A stretch of DNA of 8,410 bases from an uncultured Eubacteriales bacterium. GTDB taxonomy: Bacteria; Bacillota; Clostridia; Monoglobales; Monoglobaceae. This document shows, in pieces, positions 6,001 to 8,410 of the stretch. The notes under the pieces were generated by a model. The model was not told where the DNA came from and made no database searches. It worked only from the letters and a program-made list of their open reading frames with translations. A program made the translations under genes and the position numbers. Within the stretch, counting starts at the first letter, position 1. Every line of letters begins with the position of its first letter. The DNA lies in NCBI GenBank assembly GCA_900555375.1, contig USLC01000022.1, positions 1 through 8,410 of the forward strand, given 5' to 3'.

Positions 6001-7679
6001 AAGCGCACCCAGTCAAGCTGTGACTGAACATTGTCATATCCTGCCGAGCACGGCATATTTGAAAACTTAATATAAGCCGCGTCACCCGCATTTTTAAACT
6101 CAAGTGTGCGTTCTTGCCAATTACTGTTTCCGTTTAATCGTATTCCGTCAAGACTTCCTTGAAACGTCTGATCAGAATCGGTCTCAAAAAACGTAGCGTA
6201 TGACTGATATCTTGTATCAAAGCCCCTGGTTGGGTTTGTAATATAAGAGCTGTATGTAACGCTTTTGTTGCCTACAAGATTAAGCTTATTGTTGCTGACC
6301 CACATCGAATGTCCTTTTTTCTTATACTGCTTTATAAACAGGTCTCCGTTGCTCTCCCACGCGCTACCGTCACCGCTGATTTCCTTCTTCCAGCCGCCCG
6401 GAATAGCTATTCCGCCGTTTGCGGGGCTCCATTCTTTGCTACCGAGAGTAACGTTTGAAGCCGCCCTTGCCGCCATAAGCAAAGCACTGTCCGCGGACAA
6501 TTTCGTACTTTGACCGTCCGACAGAATATTTACTGTTGCATAATAATTGCCGACATCGGCTGAAGTTTCGGCTTCAAGCCTGACGCCGAACTTAGCGTCC
6601 TTGCTGAAGTCATAAGCCGCAACCTCGACTTTCTTTTCCGTTTCTCCGGGGACAAACGCAACGGGCTTATACTCAAAGCTTTCATAAGAGGCATCGTCTG
6701 CAGTATCCTTTACCGTTGAAACATAAACCGTTGCAAAGTATTGCGTTCCGCCGCTTCTTCTTACGGTAACGTATCCCTCTGACGCGTTGGCGGTCAGCGT
6801 AACACCGCTGTCATCAAGGTCAAACTGTGCTTTTTCCGCCTGCTCGTCGTCAATGATTGTAACATACGCCGTGGCGTTTGGAGCAGTCATCGTCTCATCG
6901 TTATCCGTTCCCATAAGTGCAAGCATAAATATCTTGTTCTGTTCGGGTATGTCATTATCAAAAACATTTATCGTAACCGTCTTTTCTGTCTCACCCTTTT
7001 TAAAGTGAACAACGCCCTCTGCGCCCTCTGCCTCAAGGAAGTATCCGTACATATCGTCAAGCGTGGTTTTAACCGCCGACTTTGTCTCGGTATCCTCTTC
7101 GCTTTCGGTTACATTGAGGTACGCCGCCTGGGCATCACGCAGGGGCGAGCCTGTGGTCTTTCTCGCCTTTTCGGTATTAACGCCCTCATTATCATTATCT
7201 GTATCTGCATCTGCATTTGCTTCTGTATTTGTACTGTCTATATTTGATTCGGCATCTTCCCCTGATTCCGAAGCCGCTGTGCTGTCCGCGCCTTCCTTTG
7301 CCGCATTTAAAACGGCTGAAGAATCGTCTGTATTTCCGTCATACTCAAAGTCCGAAGCGGACGGCTTTTTGCCCAAAACCTTGTCATAAGCCTTTCCGCG
7401 GCTGTCAAGTATCTCATAGTCATCGCCGTATGACGACAAAAGGTCTGCCGCTTTAAGCGAAACGTCGGCTTCGGCATTTCCGCCGCCGCGGCGGACTATC
7501 TTAACTTTAAGACTTCCGTCATTCTCGCGGACTTCATATTCCGACGCGTCAAAATCAAAGTACGAACGCTCGCCGTCTGCAGTCGTGTTTGCCTCCGCAG
7601 CAAAGCAATAGGGAACAAGTGATACCAGCATACTTATACAAAGCGCCGCGCTTACAATTCTTTTTGCGTGATTTGCCAT
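1..7679 (-). CDS. Giant multidomain secreted surface protein, C-terminus beyond window
   Basis: One open frame runs from ATG at 7677-7679 to the left edge without a stop, giving 2,559 complete codons. The start is set by a GGAGGG site nine bases upstream and a signal peptide directly after it. Visible modules in order are Calx-beta-like (41-279, split by an insertion), Calx-beta-like (284-386), jelly-roll-like (410-565), two carboxypeptidase-regulatory-like domains (about 880-930 and 1015-1065), an EF-hand loop (936-947), a beta-strand-rich block (1325-1515), a beta-propeller-like region (1585-2100), two CARDB-like domains, a Big_2-like domain and a Flg_new repeat. I see no catalytic motif. 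The family picture is an exported, rod-like, calcium-stabilised adhesin or glycan-binding scaffold; that role is inferred. Anchoring by LPXTG, SLH or another means cannot be judged because the C-terminus is missing. All domain calls rest on reading by eye. Confidence 0.95.
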   Translation of the reverse strand, partial: MANHAKRIVSAALCISMLVSLVPYCFAAEANTTADGERSYFDFDASEYEVRENDGSLKVKIVRRGGGNAEADVSLKAADLLSSYGDDYEILDSRGKAYDKVLGKKPSASDFEYDGNTDDSSAVLNAAKEGADSTAASESGEDAESNIDSTNTEANADADTDNDNEGVNTEKARKTTGSPLRDAQAAYLNVTESEEDTETKSAVKTTLDDMYGYFLEAEGAEGVVHFKKGETEKTVTINVFDNDIPEQNKIFMLALMGTDNDETMTAPNATAYVTIIDDEQAEKAQFDLDDSGVTLTANASEGYVTVRRSGGTQYFATVYVSTVKDTADDASYESFEYKPVAFVPGETEKKVEVAAYDFSKDAKFGVRLEAETSADVGNYYATVNILSDGQSTKLSADSALLMAARAASNVTLGSKEWSPANGGIAIPGGWKKEISGDGSAWESNGDLFIKQYKKKGHSMWVSNNKLNLVGNKSVTYSSYITNPTRGFDTRYQSYATFFETDSDQTFQGSLDGIRLNGNSNWQERTLEFKNAGDAAYIKFSNMPCSAGYDNVQSQLDWVRFNYAKYNISPQKSVENFNRNVYDFTQGTPNVYNTYYEGESNRVYNPGGIVIKRDNGDTVSAFYGNNTERVTISSADEEKNNAKGIRLKGVYFAKNNLTDHTIYNGSYTTKNVYYVAAENGKLTFTPNQDFIKTLRDKGVIGGVHSDEAFKIYPVFEQEYVEFHFENSDRDDSKSATRGKFDKSNKASYIVNVLEAYDNGQVQKGFHANWLDYYYIKVPKYSVIRVQTQPISTRMANGVYWWNFDGSKNGILYYKEGDIISSGTSPSGETVKETDYAKADIIATENMGIKPATGEQSFTVSYFPTETESIPDVYKGENGLTNAVVQSDSLASGAAGEESGTDKNGRYVFKNPFIGMDWSLTAIAPNGYYTQWVNMTGDEDEDGYISPSEALRIRNRSSMPDEVYGNTISGKLDQDNFRLNYYFLPKTSAGSGVKTGRVVRAPENFYQLANNIKSDEDDIPISAYVDIGGFRGITDANGRYSILCNDLPSAGNVSTTITSVTAEDDFSYNTVSKLQRDTYIKLDALSKFKATGISVNYDKTKGAIADDFITVNDDTLTVTASVSSDSAIVPTGAHFFIYDESGTPKYELDSREGYTTKVERNGNELYAYLSFNPSRDMVTGYKLYVQFEDQNGKLTNAIDLGYFFTSKLNLAEFIFPLFGSSSLEDTIRSGYVEDIIGDPLGDLDIGKISAFDEESYSYTPSGIDKKNAQNYTWQKTDYRFGFSDEFYRLNKNNNKKNDEAELKEYLKKLYDGKSKGVTPPEPSKYKTKSRFKWSVTPSIGFNLTLSSRRDGNTYFEDLVFYLKVDFEVSASQKIKLPIGLSILVKGKIDGDVAGVYHMYVDYQDSYETEDAVKYTTEDFGMFKKFNNSVRREGYIFLDPKISVALGVGLGIIFVTGNASFSFDMDFQFTEIGTNSYGDMRIDLGWGIQLFNFEVYTKSLWNYTTKLFNTEGTNGHIDFDYNSESTLSLMSLSDYFSIDDDEKLVLDKPMPRVSSEDSEWLGEANGGISLMSIDASQGTTESKLMDGFFENPYVKLAELDNGKILMVFIGDDGDRSVVNKRTLFYSIGDGTSWSVPQVVEDDRTLDDYPNLSDLGDGRILITWSSADTVLPDGATVEDVAKDMNIHAAFFNKKTYELSEPMKVTKTTTEEEAGKFADYSADTMANAAYDKATGKLILYYTKTEYEDMSTAANLKKAYSANAYMFYDDTTKSWSNADGYTAEELSGMTDEEKELYKKGFYGQRLLDTRINKGSDVFPRVIDTTSISYNGLALFAWTTDWDGDLDTLYDRDVFMQIYNFAENSFTHIFRVTSKTSAYSSPKFARSDNATYLFYGQTSVEEVVKTGEGSETEEQLAEHGSIKYLNVSDLIKNKRFKKISDNENEYYIFKYKRDAYTFDKEQNKEVKTTEEVLAEAETAAECDNPMDFDVNVLSGGQMYLFWTDSVDDSRQIMCAIYNSGDGTEDDYDEDNSENKPDTDIAENHWSEPVMLTNGGGDNVAGVYYSGFGEAVVDGKIYALGAKKVKKGTGDEAGYEPPALVALQHTPYSKLKAESIKIDNEVPQPLSEVTLCAEIKNEGLETKLASAENPIPVTFTMNGENPVTVNIEKPIPGGMTANVKCSVTLPEDISNIEFAAYTDEADKAKITLEQKSDIKIENSKITRIATDGYNPEKVVYSAVLKNVGNADANNIVIKAATGSTEVAKINIDSLAANEERNIDTVLDIPDSAYTINNDGAGSTAVTVTVSANNEKITDYSETVKKSFSIEAINALSNVTEVKFADDGKYSMKVNEKKEIQPEITAGEGDSLMVIWLESSDMNVAHVNYDNMIVADGAGTATFTGIVVPSEEKIEFASDRAQNTDWRQLIPSNKLITAEMTVSVTDVTNRTRKGGGGSPADDTQYTLIFNAENGSESGELKVDKDGTVSNLPAPVREGYSFGGWYTDEDCTDENKYDFETPVTANFTLYAKWEGTFYGIRITDKDGEVYYVTSKNANDVLGDGTVVYVPGYW
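120..326 (-). other. Listeria/Bacteroides (Flg_new, InlB B-type) repeat (residues 2452-2520)
   Basis: This is the clearest module in the protein: Y-T-L-I-F-N-A-E-N-G, then L-P-A-P-V-R-E-G-Y-S-F-G-G-W-Y-T-D, with G2489-G2490-W2491-Y2492, and the closing T-L-Y-A-K-W-E at 2514-2520. Only one copy is visible; more copies or an anchor may lie further left. The base composition changes inside this module (see findings). Confidence 0.85.
378..704 (-). other. Big_2-like bacterial Ig domain with insertion (residues 2326-2434)
   Basis: The order of a bacterial Ig-like group 2 domain is visible: an opening T-E-V-K-F strand, M-K-V-N-E-K-K-E-I-Q-P-E-I, then V-I-W-L-E-S-S-D-M-N-V-A-H-V, matching the W-x-S-S-D-x-x-V-A-x-V signature, then V-A-D-G-A-G-T-A-T-F-T. 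The final strand M-T-V-S-V-T-D-V lies after about 30 extra residues. It is followed by a short linker R-K-G-G-G-G-S-P at about 2439-2446. Confidence 0.65.
750..1064 (-). other. CARDB-like domain 2 (residues 2206-2310)
   Basis: A second copy of the same scheme starts at about I2206. It has V-V-Y-S-A-V-L-K-N-V-G-N-A-D-A-N-N-I-V, whose L-K-N-V-G-N-A turn is typical of CARDB/NEW3. Then come L-A-A-N-E-E-R-N-I-D and a final V-T-V-T-V-S-A-N strand. The N-V-G-N-A-D-A core makes this the clearer of the two copies. Confidence 0.65.
1074..1370 (-). other. CARDB-like domain 1 (residues 2104-2202)
   Basis: The segment shows the CARDB/NEW3 order: I-K-I-D-N, then V-T-L-C-A-E-I-K-N-E-G-L-E, where the K-N-E-G turn is the family hallmark, then V-T-F-T-M-N-G and a closing V-K-C-S-V-T-L-P-E strand. 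CARDB domains are Ig-like spacers often associated with adhesion or carbohydrate binding. Confidence 0.55.
2148..2180 (-). other. Second calcium-type aspartate loop (residues 1834-1844)
   Basis: D1834, D1836, D1838, D1840 and D1844 in D-W-D-G-D-L-D-T-L-Y-D are spaced like thrombospondin type 3 or FG-GAP calcium loops (D-x-D-G-D-x-D). It lies after a blade strand (A-L-F-A-W-T-T) inside the propeller-like region. Calcium binding is inferred only. Confidence 0.5.
2790..2813 (-). other. Asp-box-like motif (residues 1623-1630)
   Basis: S-I-G-D-G-T-S-W follows the Asp-box layout of S-x-x-D-G-x-x-W found at blade turns of sialidase-type propellers. It supports the propeller reading of the surrounding region but is structural rather than catalytic. 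Confidence 0.5.
3135..3707 (-). other. Unassigned block of long alternating beta strands (residues 1325-1515)
   Basis: After a charged linker (N-K-N-N-N-K-K-N-D-E near 1290, then a P-P-E-P hinge) come many strands with alternating polar and apolar residues. Examples are F-K-W-S-V-T-P-S-I-G-F-N-L-T-L, L-K-V-D-F-E-V-S-A-S, V-A-L-G-V-G-L-G-I-I-F-V and A-S-F-S-F-D-M-D-F-Q-F. The stretch ends near W1498. Similar glycine-rich strand blocks occur in other giant exported Firmicute proteins as far as I recall, but I cannot name a family. It has no hydrophobic helix long enough to be a membrane anchor. Confidence 0.45.
4485..4637 (-). other. Carboxypeptidase-regulatory-like domain 2 (residues 1015-1065)
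   Basis: I-S-A-Y-V-D-I-G-G-F-R-G-I-T-D-A-N-G-R-Y-S-I at about 1019-1040 carries the typical sequence of a beta strand, a G-x-x-T-D-x-N-G-R-Y turn (N1035, G1036) and a second strand. This is the most recognisable part of carboxypeptidase-regulatory-like domains. It is probably a small beta-sandwich spacer. Confidence 0.5.
4830..5042 (-). other. Carboxypeptidase-regulatory/Cna-B-like domain 1 plus calcium loop (residues 880-950)
   Basis: T-D-K-N-G-R-Y-V-F at about 899-907, with N902-G903, is the core strand motif shared by carboxypeptidase-regulatory-like and Cna-B/SdrD-B-like folds. A short strand S-L-T-A-I-A-P-N-G-Y-Y follows, as expected. A canonical EF-hand loop lies directly downstream. 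The fold is usually a stalk or spacer element in exported proteins. Confidence 0.5.
4839..4874 (-). other. Canonical EF-hand calcium loop (residues 936-947)
   Basis: The twelve residues DEDEDGYISPSE match the EF-hand loop rule at every ligand position: D1, D3, D5, G6, I8 and E12. A short helix-compatible stretch A-L-R-I-R-N follows. Only one loop is visible, as in dockerin-like or single-loop calcium stabilisers, rather than a paired EF-hand. Calcium binding is an inference from the motif. Confidence 0.75.
5055..5984 (-). other. Unassigned part of the giant protein (residues 566-875)
   Basis: I do not recognise a family here. It is rich in Asn, Tyr, Gly and Asp, with no membrane segment. Several features suggest beta structure: K-G-I-R-L-K-G-V-Y-F, a Y-V-E-F-H-F strand, and the aromatic cluster W-L-D-Y-Y-Y at about 722-727 followed by V-Y-W-W-N-F-D-G. 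The aromatic clusters would suit glycan contact, but this is only inference. Confidence 0.4.
5985..6452 (-). other. Jelly-roll or carbohydrate-binding-module-like region (residues 410-565)
   Basis: The region has short alternating strands rich in aromatic residues. W430 follows P-G-G, another tryptophan occurs near 441, and it ends with a strand L-D-W-V-R-F-N-Y at about 555-562. The closing pattern, in which a Y-I-K-F strand precedes a loop and then L-D-W-V, resembles carbohydrate-binding jelly rolls. I cannot assign a CBM family and no ligand residues are proven. A generic beta sandwich is the alternative. Confidence 0.35.
6522..6830 (-). other. Calx-beta-like domain 2 (residues 284-386)
   Basis: This segment repeats the scheme of the first domain at normal length. 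It begins with F-D-L-D at 286-289, then has V-T-V-R-R-S-G-G at 304-311, and F-V-P-G-E-T-E-K-K-V at 342-351 matches the conserved P-G-E-T-x-K strand of Calx-beta. It ends with a strand around 380-386. It is more divergent than a typical member because the D-N-D-x-x-E-xx-E turn is replaced by Y-D-F-S-K-D-A. Confidence 0.55.
6843..7559 (-). other. Calx-beta-like domain 1, split by a long insertion (residues 41-279)
   Basis: The N-terminal half (41-89) has the Calx-beta pattern F-x-F...Y-x-V-x-E...G-x-L-x-V-x-I-x-R, and a DDYEI stretch follows. The C-terminal half (222-279) has the usual ending: a strand before K-x-G-E-T-E-K-T-V, then V-F-D-N-D-I-P-E and A-Y-V-T-I-I-D-D-E. Roughly 130 residues separate the halves, far more than in an ordinary Calx-beta domain of about 100 residues. 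These domains are calcium-associated beta sandwiches common in large exported adhesion proteins. The C-terminal half is the more certain part. Confidence 0.65.
7185..7271 (-). repeat. Simple-sequence tract encoding an acidic low-complexity linker
   Basis: Residues 137-165 are almost all Ser, Glu, Asp, Asn, Thr, Ala and Gly. At DNA level, 7188-7236 is built from imperfect three- and six-base units (plus-strand atctgt, atctgc, atttgc and attatc). Unit changes in multiples of three would keep the frame open, so length may vary among strains. The tract lies inside the insertion that splits the first Calx-beta-like domain. Confidence 0.6.
7596..7679 (-). other. Sec signal peptide of the giant protein
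   Basis: Residues 1-28 have the three parts of a Sec signal peptide. The N-region is basic (H4, K6, R7), the core at about 8-22 is hydrophobic (IVSAALCISMLVSLV), and the C-region ends C-F-A-A. Cleavage most likely follows A27 or A28. No lipobox sits at the cleavage point: the cysteine at 25 lacks a suitable L-A/S-G/A-C context. The protein is therefore probably released or wall-associated rather than a lipoprotein. Confidence 0.85.
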
Positions 7680-7688
7680 TTTGTTTTA

Positions 7689-7694
7689 CCCTCC
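7689..7694 (-). promoter_or_regulatory. Shine-Dalgarno site of the giant gene
   Basis: GGAGGG on the minus strand lies nine bases before ATG at 7679. Its strong match to the anti-SD sequence and good spacing fix the start of the giant gene. Confidence 0.85.
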
Positions 7695-7711
7695 GATTAT
7701 ATTTTATGTTT

Positions 7712-7748
7712 TGACAGTATAAGAATTTGTACACGGAAACTACTGTCA
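7712..7748. repeat. Perfect 8-bp inverted repeat before the giant gene
   Basis: TGACAGTA at 7712-7719 is mirrored by TACTGTCA at 7741-7748 with 21 bases between them. The arm centres are 29 bases apart, close to three helical turns. It could be a two-half-site operator overlapping the candidate -10, or an RNA stem in the leader. The minus-strand sequence after it is A-rich, not T-rich, so it is not a factor-independent terminator for the transporter gene. The rest of 7680-7834 is AT-rich with no further recognised site. Confidence 0.5.
7716..7721 (-). promoter_or_regulatory. Candidate -10 element (TATACT)
   Basis: TATACT on the minus strand is one mismatch from TATAAT and would start transcription about 15 bases before the ribosome binding site. 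No convincing -35 hexamer is seen 16-18 bases upstream. The element overlaps the left arm of the inverted repeat described separately. Treat it as tentative; readthrough from the upstream transporter gene is the alternative. Confidence 0.25.
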
Positions 7749-7834
7749 TATTCCGCACCGTCTTACTTTTTGCCAATCACTCCCCCCAAATCCGCACGGT
7801 TATGCGTACGTTTATATTTTTATATGTAATTGTT

Positions 7835-8410
7835 TCAGATAATCTCCTGACGGCGGACAAGCTCCGCAAACAATCCGTCCTGTTCAAGAAGACTGTCATA
7901 CGAGCCGTCCTCGGCTATTTTGCCGCCGTCAAGCACGATAATTCTTCCGCACTTTTTTATTGTTGACAGACGATGTGCAACAATAATTCTTGTGCATTTA
8001 AGATTATCAAGCGTTTCTGAAACTGTTTTTTGCGTAATATTGTCAAGAGCGCTTGTCGCCTCGTCAAATATGATAATCCGCGGTTTTGCGGCTATCGCTC
8101 TTGCAATAAGAATCCTCTGCCGCTGTCCGCCCGAGACGTTTCCTCCGCCCTCTGTTAAAATTGTACTCATTCCCATCGGCATATTTTTTATATCCTCGGC
8201 GATGCCCGCGCCTTCCGCCGCAGCCCAAGCGTCATCAAGCGTGATATTTGGTGCCGATATTGCTATATTGGAAAAAATGCTTCCCGAGAAGAGCTTTCCG
8301 TCCTGAAGAACAATTCCTATCTTTCGGCGCAGACTTTTAAGCTCAAGCTTTGATATATCCTTGCCGTCATAGTATATGCCGCCTTTTTGAGGGGTCTCAA
8401 GCCCCAAGAG
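7835..8410 (-). CDS. NHLP/NHLM-type peptide-export ABC transporter, C-terminal ATPase part
   Basis: The last 191 residues of an ABC exporter are visible, ending at TGA 7835-7837. The frame is open through the right edge. The leucine codon TTG near the edge is internal, because the segment starts just after where Walker A should lie. Numbering from the edge: Q-loop Q36, ABC signature VSGGQ 92-96, Walker B R-I-I-I-F-D-E with catalytic E117, D-loop SALD 120-123 and H-loop H146. The D-D-A-W at 59-62, D-I-K-N-M-P-M-G-M-S-T near 73-83 and the end L-F-A-E-L-V-R-R-Q match, from memory, NHLP bacteriocin-system ATPases (NHLM_micro_ABC type). These export leader-bearing ribosomal peptides across the cell membrane. 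A generic type I ABC exporter is the alternative. The gene lies 155 bases upstream of the giant gene on the same strand. Confidence 0.85.
   Translation of the reverse strand, partial: LLGLETPQKGGIYYDGKDISKLELKSLRRKIGIVLQDGKLFSGSIFSNIAISAPNITLDDAWAAAEGAGIAEDIKNMPMGMSTILTEGGGNVSGGQRQRILIARAIAAKPRIIIFDEATSALDNITQKTVSETLDNLKCTRIIVAHRLSTIKKCGRIIVLDGGKIAEDGSYDSLLEQDGLFAELVRRQEII

Noticed and set aside
7696..7701. Perfect TATAAT on the minus strand
   Set aside because: As a -10 box it would start transcription at about the ribosome binding site, leaving no usable leader, and no -35 is seen at the right spacing (TCTTAT).
7555..7776. Minus-strand frame of 73 codons starting with TTG after a G-rich run
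   Set aside because: It overlaps the start of the giant gene in another frame. The GGGGGGAG run is too close to the TTG, and the Lys/Arg/Cys-rich product looks random.
7752..7797. Repeated heptamer TCCGCAC at 7752-7758 and 7791-7797
   Set aside because: Two short copies about 39 bases apart are too weak to call a binding site, and no further copies were seen in the gap.
7920..8306. Open frame of 128 codons on the plus strand
   Set aside because: Antisense to the ABC ATPase, whose motifs are all intact on the other strand.
8405..8407. TTG as a possible start of the transporter gene
   Set aside because: The frame continues through the right edge, and the residues at the edge match the stretch that follows Walker A, so this is an internal leucine.
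1..8410. tRNA, rRNA, CRISPR array, transposase or phage genes
   Set aside because: Nearly all of the window is coding for the two genes described, and no repeat-spacer pattern, terminal inverted repeats with a transposase, or RNA-gene-like sequence was seen.

Overview
The window looks like part of a chromosome from a Gram-positive, moderately low-GC Firmicute, most likely a gut-type member of the Clostridia. The support is indirect. There is a canonical GGAGGG ribosome binding site, AGA and ATA codons are used freely, a giant secreted protein carries Calx-beta, CARDB and Listeria/Bacteroides (InlB B-type) repeat modules, and the transporter next to it resembles NHLP-type peptide exporters. 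No species can be named from this window. No tRNA, rRNA, CRISPR array or insertion sequence was found.

Both real genes are on the minus strand, so the window reads right to left. At the right edge (7835-8410) is the last 191 residues of an ABC exporter. It keeps the Q-loop, signature, Walker B and H-loop but loses Walker A and the membrane domain to the window edge. Several sequence features point to the NHLP/NHLM class that exports ribosomally made peptides with nitrile-hydratase-like leaders. A 155-bp intergenic region follows. It has no clear terminator, but it has a perfect 8-bp inverted repeat and a strong Shine-Dalgarno site.

From 7679 to the left edge a single uninterrupted frame encodes at least 2,559 residues and has no stop inside the window. 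Its order is: signal peptide; a Calx-beta-like domain split by an acidic simple-repeat insertion; a second Calx-beta-like domain; a jelly-roll-like region; a long unassigned region; two carboxypeptidase-regulatory/Cna-B-like domains, the first followed by a canonical EF-hand loop; a charged linker; an unassigned block of long beta strands; a beta-propeller-like region with an Asp-box and a second calcium-type loop; two CARDB-like domains; a Big_2-like domain; and one Flg_new repeat. The C-terminus is outside the window, so cell-wall or S-layer anchoring cannot be judged.

The protein is best read as a giant, calcium-dependent, all-beta exported surface or matrix protein, possibly an adhesin or glycan-binding scaffold. 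Whether it is functionally linked to the upstream exporter is unknown. The strongest leads are the unassigned beta-strand block, an abrupt composition change at the last repeat, and the inverted repeat before the giant gene.
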